Part shown: piece after piece, positions 37,056 through 46,478 of the stretch
Layout: every line of letters begins with the position of its first letter
Position numbering within the stretch: the stretch's first letter is position 1
Assembly (NCBI GenBank): GCA_002095305.1
Contig: MIEI01000007.1
Span: 1 to 64,000 of the forward strand
DNA from: Pantoea brenneri
GTDB taxonomy: Bacteria; Pseudomonadota; Gammaproteobacteria; Enterobacterales; Enterobacteriaceae
Direction: 5' to 3'
DNA: 64,000 nucleotides
The notes under the pieces: model-generated
The model's input: only the letters and a program-made list of their open reading frames with translations
What the model was told of the DNA's origin: nothing
The model's database searches: none
Program-made: the position numbers and the translations under genes

Positions 37056-37072
37056 ATTAGGATAAATCGCAT
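37056..37072 (-). promoter_or_regulatory. Candidate RcsAB box for the exopolysaccharide operon
   Basis: The minus strand reads TGCGATTTATCCTAA here. It agrees at about 10 of 13 positions with the RcsAB box as I recall it (TRVGAAWAWTSYG), with an imperfect inverted-repeat character. Its distance of about 550 bp from the amsG start is like that of the RcsAB site described for amsG in Erwinia amylovora. Support is consensus match plus position only. Confidence 0.4.
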
Positions 37073-37293
37073 AAGCAATACAGCGGGATATCCCTGCATT
37101 TGAAAATATTACCCGTCATCTGTGCTGCTAACTCAGTGTGGATTTAATCAGATCATCTTCAACGCAGAGACAAAATTATTGCGGCTAAATTGCTGCCAGC
37201 GGTTGCTCACCGCCGGTTCCGGCATTTGTACCGGGCGTCACACTCCACTATCATCAGACAAAATTCAATTAAAGACATTCAGGTGAATAACGC

Positions 37294-38865
37294 ATGCTGG
37301 AGGTTATTGCAGATCCGTCGCTGTGGGCAGGATTAGTCACGCTAATCGTTCTTGAACTGGTTTTGGGCATCGATAACCTGGTGTTCATCGCCATTCTGGT
37401 TGAGAAGCTGCCTGCGACGTTGCGCGACCGTGCCAGGGTGATTGGCCTGCTGCTGGCGCTGGTCTGCCGTTTACTGCTACTGGCCTCGCTCTCCTGGCTG
37501 GTTACGCTGACCCAACCGTGGGTGACGCTGGCCGGTCACGCGTTTAGCGCGCGCGATCTGTTACTGCTGTCAGGCGGGATTTTCCTGCTGTTTAAAGCCA
37601 CAACGGAGTTAAATTCGCGCCTAGAAGGCCATGATGATGACGCCGGTCAACAAAAAGGCGGCGCTAAATTCTGGCCAGTGATAGCGCAAATCGTGGTTCT
37701 GGACGCCATTTTCTCGCTCGATGCGGTGATTACGGCAGTCGGAATGGTGAATGATTTACCGGTGATGATGATTGCGGTGACCATCGCCATCCTGCTGATG
37801 CTGCTGGCCAGCAAACCCCTGACCCGCTTTGTCAACAGTCACCCGACCATTGTCATCCTCTGCTTAAGCTTTTTACTGATGATCGGCTTCAGCCTGGTGG
37901 CGGAAGGCTTTGGCTTTGCGATTCCGAAAGGCTACCTCTATGCCGCCATCGGCTTCTCGGTGCTGATTGAGGCGCTGAATCAACTGGCGCAGTTTAACCG
38001 TCGTCGGGTGCTCTCGGCTGGCCGGCCGTTACGTCAGCGCACTGCCGAAGCGGTACTGCGACTGCTGCGCGGCGAGGCGGAACCGGCCGAGCTGGATGTC
38101 AAAACCTCCTCACTGATTGCCGACAGTGACGCCACGATGCTGTTCAACCGCCAGGAACGGGTGATGATTGCCCGGGTGCTGGGACTGGGACAGCGCCACG
38201 TTAACAGCATTATGACTTCGCGCCACGACGTTGAGCATATCGACCTGAGCGACGATCCGGCTGAGATCATGGCGCGCCTTGACCGTAATCAGCATACCCG
38301 GATTCTGGTTACCGACCACTCCAGCGAACCGCTCGGCGTGGTTCACGTTATCGATCTGCTGCATCAGTCGCTGCATAACAACTCCCTCGATTTGCGGGCG
38401 CTGATTCGCCAGCCGCTGGTGTTTCCTGAACGCCTGACGCTGCTTCAGGCGCTGGAGCAGTTTCGCCAGGCGCATACCCATTTTGCCTTTGTGGTGGATG
38501 AGTTTGGATCGGTTGAGGGGGTGGTCACCCTGAGCGACGTGATGGAGACCATTGCCGGTAATCTGCCGAATGAGGCGGGCGAAACCGACGCGCGCTACGA
38601 TATTCAGGTTCAGGGCGAAAACCACTGGATCGTCAACGGCCATATGCCGCTGGATGACCTGGCGCTGTATGTGAAATTACCGCTGGAAGCACAGCGGGAT
38701 TACCATACGCTGGCTGGCTTACTGATGGACCGGCTGCAACATATTCCGCAGGAAGGGGAAGAGGTGCAGCTGGGTGACTATCTGTTGCGGACGCTGCAGG
38801 TAGAAAATCACCGGGTGCAGAAAGTCGAAATTCTGCAACAGCCGGCGATGGACTATCAGGTCTGA
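37294..38865 (+). CDS. yegH: TerC-family membrane protein with CBS and CorC/HlyC domains
   Basis: The protein has 523 residues. Seven or so membrane helices span 1-235 with the TerC-type acidic motifs [12 protein letters not shown] and [13 protein letters not shown]. Two CBS domains (about 300-420) and a C-terminal transporter-associated domain (about 430-515, [22 protein letters not shown]) follow. The family is linked to metal-ion handling, but the substrate of YegH is not established. The order yegH then asmA, dcd, udk on the opposite strand is as in E. coli. Confidence 0.92.
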   Translation: MLEVIADPSLWAGLVTLIVLELVLGIDNLVFIAILVEKLPATLRDRARVIGLLLALVCRLLLLASLSWLVTLTQPWVTLAGHAFSARDLLLLSGGIFLLFKATTELNSRLEGHDDDAGQQKGGAKFWPVIAQIVVLDAIFSLDAVITAVGMVNDLPVMMIAVTIAILLMLLASKPLTRFVNSHPTIVILCLSFLLMIGFSLVAEGFGFAIPKGYLYAAIGFSVLIEALNQLAQFNRRRVLSAGRPLRQRTAEAVLRLLRGEAEPAELDVKTSSLIADSDATMLFNRQERVMIARVLGLGQRHVNSIMTSRHDVEHIDLSDDPAEIMARLDRNQHTRILVTDHSSEPLGVVHVIDLLHQSLHNNSLDLRALIRQPLVFPERLTLLQALEQFRQAHTHFAFVVDEFGSVEGVVTLSDVMETIAGNLPNEAGETDARYDIQVQGENHWIVNGHMPLDDLALYVKLPLEAQRDYHTLAGLLMDRLQHIPQEGEEVQLGDYLLRTLQVENHRVQKVEILQQPAMDYQV

Positions 38866-38868
38866 GGC

Positions 38869-38891
38869 GCTGCGCCGGTTACGGGCGCAGC
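38869..38891. terminator. Possible bidirectional hairpin between convergent yegH and asmA
   Basis: GCTGCGCC (38869-38876) pairs with GGCGCAGC (38884-38891) around a 7-nt loop, overlapping the asmA stop codon in the 13-bp gap between convergent genes. There is no T-run on either side, so termination is uncertain. Confidence 0.4.
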
Positions 38892-40702
38892 AGCTTCTGC
38901 ATATTCTGTTTATTGTCGCTTTCCGGCTGACGCTCGATCCATTTGTCTAACCGCGACTTCGCCTCGTTCTGCAGCCGGTCGCGCAATACCTCATCCACCG
39001 GCAATGAATATTGCAGATCGTTCCAGCTGCCGTACATCCGCAGCGGGATTGGTTGATCGGCGAGCGCGGCCACCAGCTCTTCATCGCCTTTCCAGCCGCT
39101 GATCTTCAGCCCCAGCGTCACGTCGAGCTGCTGCTGCACCATGTTCACTTTGCCCTCTCCCTGCAGCGCCAGATGCTGACCGTTGCCGCTCAGCTGGCTG
39201 AAGCTGAGTTCGCCGCGGTTCAGCGCCAGCTGGCCGCTGATCTGATCGATGCCCTGATCCGGCTGGTCGTCGCTGCTGACGCGATTACTGGCCCGCGCCA
39301 CCGCGCGGCGCACCATCTGCTGCAGATTGAGCTGTGCCAGTTTGAGATGGCTGGCGCTGATCGCCGCCCTGCCCTGCCAGCTGCGCTTCGCCTCGGCCAC
39401 GCTCAGCGTGTCACCCGCCAGGTTGCCGTTCAGGCTCACCGTTCCCTGCAGGCTTTCCGGCAGTTCAAAGGCTTTAAGCAGCGGCTGAATGTCAATCTGA
39501 CTCAGCGCGGGCTGCAGGCTGATGTGGGTCACTGGCTGACGGATATCAATGCTGCCCGGAATCGAGAAACTCCCCTGCCCCAGACTGCCTTTCAGGGTGT
39601 TAAGCGTCATCAGGCCGCGTTGATTGGTGGCATCAATGGCCAGCCCGGTCAGTGGTAATCCGCGCCACAGCGCCTTATCGGCCTGCACTTTGAGCGCCAG
39701 GTCAAGGCTGTTAAGGGGTGAATCTGCGTTACTTGTCTCGCGCGGCTGCGCAATCACCGGCGAACGGGCTACCGTCGCCCGCTGTGCGCCCGGCGCGTCA
39801 GCCACCGACGTATCGGTCAGTAAATTGTCCAGATTCAGGTTACTGGCTTTGAGGTCGAGCGCCAGCCGCTGCGGCATTGCCAGGCGACCATCGGCCTGAC
39901 CGGTCAGGGTGCTGTCGTTGGCGGTTAGCTGCAGATTGCGCAATGCGAACTGCTGGTTATCGGCGTTCCAGTCAGCCTGGACACTCAGCGTGCCTTTGAT
40001 CCCCTGCGCCGGCATATCCGCACCGGAGAGGGTGTAATCGAGCTGCTCTATCTGACCGCTGAGGCGGTGCGGATACTGCGCCGCATCCAGCTGGCCTTTC
40101 AGGTTAACGGTGGCGTTGCGCTGATTGCGCGTCAGGCTGGAACTCAGGGACAGCGTGGCTTGCTTACGCGCATCCTGTTCCAGATTGAGATTGAAATCGC
40201 GGAAGTTATATTCGTCGCCGCCCGGCTGTTGCCAGATCAGCAAACTGTCGGCTACCCGCAGCTGGGCGATATCAAAAGACCAGCCGGTGGACGGCGCAGA
40301 AGGCTCGGCGTTACGCGGTCCCTGCGGGGCGTTTTTCGCCGGTTGCGCGGCGCTGTCGGGCGTAACCCGCACCACCGCATTTTTCAGCATCACCTGGGTC
40401 ACGCTCAGCTGATGTGACAGCAGTGGCCAGAGATCGACATCCAGTCGCATATTGTCCGCCGTCACCAGCGGCTGGCTGGCACCGGGCGCGGTCAGGCTCA
40501 TGCGGCCGGCCAGAATGCTGAGCTGCGGCCAGACGTGCCAGCGCAGATCGCCGCTGACCTGAAGCTGATAACCACTGCGTTGTTCAACCTGTTGCACCAT
40601 GTAGGCACGAAAGTCGTTGGGATTTACCAGCAGCACCAGTGCGGTCATTCCCGCTACGACCACCACTAACAGGATGGCCAGCGTGGTTATCACTCTCTTC
40701 AT
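38879..40702 (-). CDS. asmA: AsmA, outer-membrane assembly/lipid-transport-type protein
   Basis: The protein has 607 residues. One N-terminal membrane anchor (TTLAILLVVVVAGMTALVLLV) is followed by a large periplasmic domain with the AsmA N-terminal block NPNDFRAYMVQQVEQRSGYQL and a C-terminal AsmA domain that includes repeated beta-strand segments. AsmA-like proteins are viewed as bridge-like lipid carriers between the membranes. It is 15 nt downstream of dcd in the same direction. Confidence 0.95.
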   Translation of the reverse strand: MKRVITTLAILLVVVVAGMTALVLLVNPNDFRAYMVQQVEQRSGYQLQVSGDLRWHVWPQLSILAGRMSLTAPGASQPLVTADNMRLDVDLWPLLSHQLSVTQVMLKNAVVRVTPDSAAQPAKNAPQGPRNAEPSAPSTGWSFDIAQLRVADSLLIWQQPGGDEYNFRDFNLNLEQDARKQATLSLSSSLTRNQRNATVNLKGQLDAAQYPHRLSGQIEQLDYTLSGADMPAQGIKGTLSVQADWNADNQQFALRNLQLTANDSTLTGQADGRLAMPQRLALDLKASNLNLDNLLTDTSVADAPGAQRATVARSPVIAQPRETSNADSPLNSLDLALKVQADKALWRGLPLTGLAIDATNQRGLMTLNTLKGSLGQGSFSIPGSIDIRQPVTHISLQPALSQIDIQPLLKAFELPESLQGTVSLNGNLAGDTLSVAEAKRSWQGRAAISASHLKLAQLNLQQMVRRAVARASNRVSSDDQPDQGIDQISGQLALNRGELSFSQLSGNGQHLALQGEGKVNMVQQQLDVTLGLKISGWKGDEELVAALADQPIPLRMYGSWNDLQYSLPVDEVLRDRLQNEAKSRLDKWIERQPESDNKQNMQKLLRP

Positions 40703-40717
40703 TACATCCTCAGTAAA

Positions 40718-41299
40718 TCAGTCTTTGTCGATACGGCTCGCGTCAGCGCCCTGCTGACCACGGTATTTTGCATCTTCACGTCGGTTATAGGGACGCGCCG
40801 CCGGCCCGGAAAGCGGTTCGAAGCTCAGCGCACCGATTAACATGCCAGGACGCAGCGCCAGCGGCAGTTTACCTGAGTTATAGAACTCCAGCACGATGCG
40901 CCCCTGCCAGCCGGGATCGATACGGTGCGCGGTGACATGCACCATCAGACCGAGTCGCGCCAGCGAAGAGCGTCCATCCAGCCAGCCAACCAGATCGTCC
41001 GGCAGCGTGACCGACTCCAGCGTGACCGCCAGCGCCAGTTCACCGGGATGCAGGAAAAAGGCTTCGCCGTCCGGCAGCACGATTTCATCGCTCATGACCC
41101 GGTCCAGCGCCGCGCTCACTTCATGTTTCGGACCACTGAGATCGATATAAGCCGCAGTGTGGCCGCTGAACGTACGGAACTGATTGCCCAGCCGCACATC
41201 GACCGTGGCACCATTAATCCGCTCGACGGGCGGGCGTGGCTCAATGGCCAGCTTGCCATTATCCAGCCAGGCTTCAATATCGCGGTCGCATAATCTCAT
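40718..41299 (-). CDS. dcd: dCTP deaminase
   Basis: The protein has 193 residues, the E. coli length, starting [17 protein letters not shown]. The active-site block is [22 protein letters not shown] ([13 protein letters not shown]) and the C-terminus has the nucleotide-closing segment. It deaminates dCTP to dUTP in thymidylate synthesis. The frame is open to 41365, but the ATG at 41299 reproduces the conserved N-terminus. Confidence 0.97.
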   Translation of the reverse strand: MRLCDRDIEAWLDNGKLAIEPRPPVERINGATVDVRLGNQFRTFSGHTAAYIDLSGPKHEVSAALDRVMSDEIVLPDGEAFFLHPGELALAVTLESVTLPDDLVGWLDGRSSLARLGLMVHVTAHRIDPGWQGRIVLEFYNSGKLPLALRPGMLIGALSFEPLSGPAARPYNRREDAKYRGQQGADASRIDKD

Positions 41300-41382
41300 T
41301 GCGCTAACTCCATGACGTAAGTGTAGCGAACAGGCGCCATACTGCGTGCCGCCTGTGCGCATCACATCCAGACAGACGTGAA

Positions 41383-42024
41383 TTATTCAAAAAACTGATT
41401 GATTTTGGCTTTAAGAATATCAATAGCAATGCGGTTTTTCCCGCCGCGCGGCACAATGATATCGGCGTACTGTTTTGATGGCTCGATGAACTGCAGGAAC
41501 ATCGGACGCACGGTTTTCTGGTACTGGCTCATCACCGAATCCATCGAACGGCCACGCTCATTCACGTCACGCTTCATGCGGCGCATCAGGCAGATGTCGA
41601 GCGGGGTATCAACGAAAATCGAGAAATTCAGTTCCTGACGCAGACGCGCATCGGTTAACAGCAGAATGCCTTCAAGGATAATCACCTTTTTCGGCTTCAG
41701 GTGCAGGGTTTCTGCGGTGCGGGTATGTTCAACGTAACTGTAGACCGGTAACTCAATATCCTGGCCGGCTTTAACCGCCTGCAAATGCTGTAACAGCAAA
41801 TCATGATCCATCGCGCTTGGATGGTCATAATTGGTTTTAACCCTCTCTTCCATGGTGAGGTGACTTTGATCTTTGTAATAAGCATCTTCCGGGATAACCC
41901 CGATATGCTCGTCACCTACCTGATCACGGATTTCACGATAGAGCGTGCTGGCAATTAAACTTTTACCGGATGCGGAAGCGCCGGCAATGCCTACAATCAC
42001 GCACTGATGAGACTTGTCAGTCAT
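41383..42024 (-). CDS. udk: Uridine/cytidine kinase
   Basis: The protein has 213 residues, equal to E. coli Udk. The P-loop is GASASGKS (15-22), followed by [16 protein letters not shown] and the substrate block [12 protein letters not shown]. It phosphorylates uridine and cytidine in pyrimidine salvage using ATP or GTP. It lies upstream of dcd with an 83-bp gap that contains an inverted repeat (ACAGGCG/CGCCTGT) without a T-run. Confidence 0.97.
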   Translation of the reverse strand: MTDKSHQCVIVGIAGASASGKSLIASTLYREIRDQVGDEHIGVIPEDAYYKDQSHLTMEERVKTNYDHPSAMDHDLLLQHLQAVKAGQDIELPVYSYVEHTRTAETLHLKPKKVIILEGILLLTDARLRQELNFSIFVDTPLDICLMRRMKRDVNERGRSMDSVMSQYQKTVRPMFLQFIEPSKQYADIIVPRGGKNRIAIDILKAKINQFFE

Positions 42025-42297
42025 ACTTTTTTAAGACCTGATAACTGGAGCCTGCCACTGGTCACGCATTACGCGTCCAGATGACGGGCCGAAATGGAGA
42101 GGGTGTGTTCGCGCTAAGTATAGGGATTTCGGCGTTTTGATGCCAGAGAAATGGCGCGGGTGACTTTTCAGACTTTCTCCTTTGGACGTCACTCATTTCA
42201 CCGATAAACTAAGCACACACTGTAATATAAATAAAACCGCCTGTGCGGCGCGCTCAACGCGTGTCTGCCGGGTACGATCGATCCCATCAGGAGTTGT

Positions 42298-42912
42298 ATG
42301 CTCTGGAAGACTTTGACCTATTTTGGCGACAGCATGCTGTTGATTCCGACAGCGGTGCTTATTGCGCTGATTTTGCCGTGGAAGAGTGATAACCACCGGA
42401 CGGTGCTCTATTGGGTGGTCGCCTTTGGCCTCGCCGGACTGCTGGTCAGCCTGTCAAAAATTTTGTTCCTCGGCTTTGGTATTGGCAGCGCACGCTTTAA
42501 TTTTACCGGCTTCAGCGGCCATAGCGCGATGTCCGCCACCCTGTGGCCGGTGATGCTGTGGCTGATTTCGGGCCGCTGGTCCGCCCTGTGGCGCGGCGCT
42601 GCCATTGCCGTCGGCTATATGATCCCGCTGATGGTGGGCTTCTCGCGCCTGGTGATCCACGCCCATTCCAAAAGCGAAGTGGCGACCGGCCTGCTGCTCG
42701 GCTTCACCCTGAGCACCGTCTTCCTGATTTCGCAGCGTCGTACCGCCCTCAAAGGGTTCAGCTGGCCGCAGGTTGGCGCCGCGCTGTTAGTGCCATTTGT
42801 CCTGTTAAGTCATGGCCGGGTAGCCACCACCCAGCAGTTCCTCGAACGTTTTTCCGCCAGCCTGGCCGGCCTGGAAAAGCCTTACACCCGCGCTGACCTT
42901 TTCCGCCAGTAA
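42298..42912 (+). CDS. PAP2-superfamily membrane phosphatase
   Basis: The protein has 204 residues with about six membrane helices. Two of the three PAP2 motifs are plain: SGHS (in FTGFSGHSAMSATLWP) and SRLVIHAHSKSEV with the catalytic His. The first motif (KX6RP) is not in its usual form; a Lys and an Arg are present before SGHS but the Pro is missing. Family members remove phosphate from lipids such as undecaprenyl pyrophosphate or phosphatidylglycerophosphate. The ATG has AGGAG at 4 nt. It is divergent from udk, and the 273-bp gap holds no clear named site. Confidence 0.85.
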   Translation: MLWKTLTYFGDSMLLIPTAVLIALILPWKSDNHRTVLYWVVAFGLAGLLVSLSKILFLGFGIGSARFNFTGFSGHSAMSATLWPVMLWLISGRWSALWRGAAIAVGYMIPLMVGFSRLVIHAHSKSEVATGLLLGFTLSTVFLISQRRTALKGFSWPQVGAALLVPFVLLSHGRVATTQQFLERFSASLAGLEKPYTRADLFRQ

Positions 42913-42930
42913 TCAAAGGCTAACTTTCTC

Positions 42931-42958
42931 TGCCCGTCAATTCGCCGAATAACGGGCA
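42931..42958 (+). terminator. Possible terminator after the PAP2 gene
   Basis: TGCCCGT (42931-42937) and ACGGGCA (42952-42958) form a 7-bp stem with a 14-nt loop. The downstream sequence is ACTTTGATTT and then a CCCCCCTTTTTT run. The wide loop makes it weak. Confidence 0.45.
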
Positions 42959-43067
42959 ACTTTGATTTCCCCCCTTTTTTCTTGACTGAATGTGCTAGCA
43001 TGCTGAAAGAGAATGACTGGTGCATATTTCGCCGTTGCGGAACCCCTGCACCCTGCCGGACGTCTGC

Positions 43068-46000
43068 ATGACCATAGAGATCCCCTACCTGCACAATCGA
43101 CCGAACAAGCGCTGGATCTCTGCGCTTTTACTCGGCTGCTCGATGTTTGTCCTGACGCTGTTCTGCCTTGAACTGATCGTGGTCAGCGGTAAAATTTCGC
43201 CCCTATGGTTTCCGACTGCCGCCATGACGGTGGTGGTTTTCCGCTGCCCGTCACGCCAGCTCCCGCTCTACCTGGCGGCCTGCGTGCTCGGCACCGCCTG
43301 CGCCAATGCAATCATCATCGGTCCGGCTCTCTCCAACATCAAATTTGCCCTGCTGAACCTGCTGCAGGCGGGTCTGGGCGGAATACTGCTGCGGGCGTTA
43401 CTCGATCGCCGTGCGCCACTCAGTTCACTGCATGACTGGGCGCGACTGGTGCTGTCAGTGGGGATCGTTACGCCGGTGATCGGCGGGCTGATGGCGCTGT
43501 GGGTGCTGCAGGTCAGTGGTCACGCCTCGTTTCCCTTCTTTTATACTTGGGTGATCTCCGAGATTATCGGCATGCTGGTGCTGGGTCCGATGCTGCTGTT
43601 GCTGCCGTGGCCGGTGCGCCGTACCCAGCTGCGCGAACTGCGTCTGACTGAATTCTTCCTGACGCTGGCGGTGACGCTGGTGGCCAGCTATCTGGCCCTG
43701 CGCTATCTGCCGTGGCCGTTCACCTTTATTGTGGTGATTCTTTTCTGGTGCGCCGTCCGCCTGCCCAAGCTGCAGGCGTTTGTGCTGTTTTTCCTGAACG
43801 CCAGCTTTATGTCGATGCTGCTGGCCTTGGGCCTGGTCAGCGTGGTGAACAATAACAGTGCGCTGGGACCGGTCTCCAGCTGGCTGCCGTTCCTGCTGGT
43901 GCTGATCCCCAGCCACATCATGTCGCTGGTGATGGATGCGTTTCGCCGTGAGAAGAATCACATCAGCGAGAGCGAAACCCGCTTTCGTCACGCGATGGAA
44001 TATTCGGCGATTGGCATGGCGCTGGTCTCCCCTCAGGGCGGCTGGCTGCAGGTGAACCATTCGCTCTGCCAGACGCTGGGCTATCCGGAAGAGGAACTGC
44101 GGCGGCTGACCTTTCAGCAGATTACCCATCCTGACGACCTCAGCAACGATTTGCAGCAGCTCAGTAAGCTGCTCAGCGGTGAGATCTACACCTACACGCT
44201 GGAAAAACGTTATTTCCGCAAAGATGGCGAGATTGTCTGGACCCGGCTGACGGTGTCGCTGGTGCGCGATCCCGCCCATCTGCCGCTCTACCTGATTGCC
44301 CAGATCGTCGATATCTCCGAGCTGAAACAGAGCGAGCAGGTCAACCGCCGGCTGATGGAGCGCATCACGCTGGCCAATGAGGCGGGCGGCATTGGCGTAT
44401 GGGAATGGAACCTGCTGACCGGCGAAATGCTCTGGGACAAGCGGATGTATGCGCTGTTTGGCCTGGCACCGCACGAGTCACCCAGCTACGATTTGTGGAT
44501 CCACCTGCTGCATGCTGGCGATCGGGAACATGCGGCGCTGACGGTGCAGCAGGCGATTGAACTGCGCAGCGCCTTCCATATGGAATACCGGATTGTTAAC
44601 GACGACGGCCAGCGCTGGGTGCGTACTCAGGCCAACCGCATCCTGAGTAAAGAGGGACGGATTGAGCGGATGCTGGGGATTTGCCAGGACATCACGCCAT
44701 TACGCAACCTGAACGAGGCGCTGTTCCAGGAGAAAGAGCGGATGGCAATCACCCTCGACTCAATCGGTGAGGCGGTGATCAGCACCGATGAAGCGATGCG
44801 CGTCGCCTTTATGAATCCGGTGGCCGAAAAGATGAGTGGCTGGTCGCAGCAGCAGGCGGCTGGCAAACCCCTCAGCGAGCTGCTGCACATCACGCAGGGC
44901 CGCAACGGACCAGAGATAGACATTCTGCTGCTGTGTCAGCTACCGCGTGAGAAAATCACCCCGGATCTGGATCAGGATCTGGTGCTGCATACCCCGGATG
45001 ACGGGCATATCGACATCCATTACAGCATTACCCCGCTGCGCTCTGAGGCCGGACTGGAGCAGGGTGCGGTCATGGTCATTCAGGATGTCAGCGAATCGCG
45101 CCAACTGATGAAGCGCCTGAGCTACAGCGCGCTACACGATACCCTGACCCGCCTGCCGAACCGCGCCAGCTTCGATCATCAGCTAAAACGGCTGCTGTAT
45201 GATGCAGCAGAACATCAGCATCACCACGTGCTGGTGTTTATCGATCTCGATAAATTTAAAGCGGTCAACGATAGCGCCGGTCATGCGGCGGGCGATGCGC
45301 TGCTGCGGGAACTGTCAGACCTGATGCTGCATCATCTGCGCAGCAGTGATTTCCTGGCACGGCTGGGCGGCGATGAGTTTGCGTTGCTGATGCCCGACTG
45401 CCAGGTTGAGCAGGCGTGCGAAGTGATTCAGCGCATTGTCACCACGGTCAATGATTACCGCTTCCAGTGGCTGGGCCGCCTCTATCAGGTCGGGGCCAGC
45501 GTCGGCGTCACCCAGATTTCGCCGGACAACTGCCAGAGCAGCGATGTGCTGTCTCAGGCCGATATTGCCTGTTATAACGCCAAACGCAGCGGACGTGGCC
45601 GCTATGTGGTTTATGAGCAGCACCGGTTGCCGCTGGCGGGCAATCATCAGGGCCTCGACGCCGCGATGATCGATTCGCTGCAGATAGAGCTGCCGGCCTG
45701 GGCTGTCGCCCCGCCGAATACGCCACAGTCAGCCTTTCTCTGGCTGCTGGAAGTGCAGCTGTTAACCCCGGATGGCCTGCTGATTGATGAAACGCTGCTG
45801 CGTAATAATCTGCCGGATGAAGGACTGCGGCGTCAGCTGGATAATAAAATCCTTGAGGCCTTCTTCCAGCACGATGTGCAGGGGCTGAATGAAAAAGGCA
45901 TTGCGGTGGTTCTGCCGCTTAGCGCCCAGGCGTTGCTCGATGCCGATTTTGTCCAGCAACTGTGTCGCCGTTTTGTGGCGGCCGGCCTGAGTGACAGCCG

Positions 46001-46403
46001 CTGTGGCTTCGCCTTCCCGGCTGCCAGCGTGTTAACTCAGGGCGATCGGCTGCACAGCGCACTGCTGCAGCTGCGTCAGAGTGGCTGCCGCATCGTGCTG
46101 CAGCACTTTGGCCGTAACCTCGACGCCTTCAATCAGCTCAGCGATGAGTGGGTCGACTGTCTGGTGCTGGCACCTGAACTGGTCTCCAATGTGCATAACA
46201 ACCTGATGGATGAGATGTTGCTGACTATCATCCAGGGCCAGGCGTCGCAGCGCAACATTGCCCTGCTGGCCGGTCCGGTTTCGGTTCCGGCGGTGCTGAC
46301 TACCCTCGCCAGCCTGGATGTGGATGGCGTCTGGGGCAGCGCGGTCGCCGAACGTCAGCCGCTGAGCGTACTGGCCGAGGCGCGCTTTTTTGCCATCCGT
46401 TAA
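43068..46403 (+). CDS. yegE: Diguanylate cyclase with MASE1 and PAS sensor domains
   Basis: The protein has 1111 residues, close to E. coli YegE (DgcE). The MASE1 membrane sensor spans about 1-300. Three PAS-type domains follow (first begins FRHAMEYSAIGMALVSPQGGW). The GGDEF domain has LGGDEFALL with the inhibitory RXXD site (RSSD) five residues upstream. The C-terminal EAL-like domain lacks the EAL triad and metal ligands and is probably inactive. It makes cyclic di-GMP, promoting biofilm and polysaccharide production. The frame is open from a GTG at 43020; the ATG at 43068 gives the same N-terminal length as E. coli. Confidence 0.93.
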   Translation: MTIEIPYLHNRPNKRWISALLLGCSMFVLTLFCLELIVVSGKISPLWFPTAAMTVVVFRCPSRQLPLYLAACVLGTACANAIIIGPALSNIKFALLNLLQAGLGGILLRALLDRRAPLSSLHDWARLVLSVGIVTPVIGGLMALWVLQVSGHASFPFFYTWVISEIIGMLVLGPMLLLLPWPVRRTQLRELRLTEFFLTLAVTLVASYLALRYLPWPFTFIVVILFWCAVRLPKLQAFVLFFLNASFMSMLLALGLVSVVNNNSALGPVSSWLPFLLVLIPSHIMSLVMDAFRREKNHISESETRFRHAMEYSAIGMALVSPQGGWLQVNHSLCQTLGYPEEELRRLTFQQITHPDDLSNDLQQLSKLLSGEIYTYTLEKRYFRKDGEIVWTRLTVSLVRDPAHLPLYLIAQIVDISELKQSEQVNRRLMERITLANEAGGIGVWEWNLLTGEMLWDKRMYALFGLAPHESPSYDLWIHLLHAGDREHAALTVQQAIELRSAFHMEYRIVNDDGQRWVRTQANRILSKEGRIERMLGICQDITPLRNLNEALFQEKERMAITLDSIGEAVISTDEAMRVAFMNPVAEKMSGWSQQQAAGKPLSELLHITQGRNGPEIDILLLCQLPREKITPDLDQDLVLHTPDDGHIDIHYSITPLRSEAGLEQGAVMVIQDVSESRQLMKRLSYSALHDTLTRLPNRASFDHQLKRLLYDAAEHQHHHVLVFIDLDKFKAVNDSAGHAAGDALLRELSDLMLHHLRSSDFLARLGGDEFALLMPDCQVEQACEVIQRIVTTVNDYRFQWLGRLYQVGASVGVTQISPDNCQSSDVLSQADIACYNAKRSGRGRYVVYEQHRLPLAGNHQGLDAAMIDSLQIELPAWAVAPPNTPQSAFLWLLEVQLLTPDGLLIDETLLRNNLPDEGLRRQLDNKILEAFFQHDVQGLNEKGIAVVLPLSAQALLDADFVQQLCRRFVAAGLSDSRCGFAFPAASVLTQGDRLHSALLQLRQSGCRIVLQHFGRNLDAFNQLSDEWVDCLVLAPELVSNVHNNLMDEMLLTIIQGQASQRNIALLAGPVSVPAVLTTLASLDVDGVWGSAVAERQPLSVLAEARFFAIR

Positions 46404-46478
46404 ATCCACCGTTGAGCGCTTGCTACCCTGCTAAAGCTGCGCTAAAGTCGCCCCCTTTTTTCCGGCATGGGGGCAAAA

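Larger units (their letters stand above)
36507..37293 (-). other. Long upstream regulatory region between amsG and yegH
   Basis: The two divergent genes are separated by 787 bp with no credible gene. The JUMPstart element, a weak promoter and a possible RcsAB box lie on the amsG side. The last 200 bp before yegH hold no site I can name beyond the GGTGAA ribosome-binding site of yegH. Confidence 0.6.

Noticed and set aside
43455-44474. 339-residue minus-strand open frame within yegE
   Set aside because: Low-complexity His/Gln/Arg composition typical of a reversed GC-rich gene; no domain recognised.
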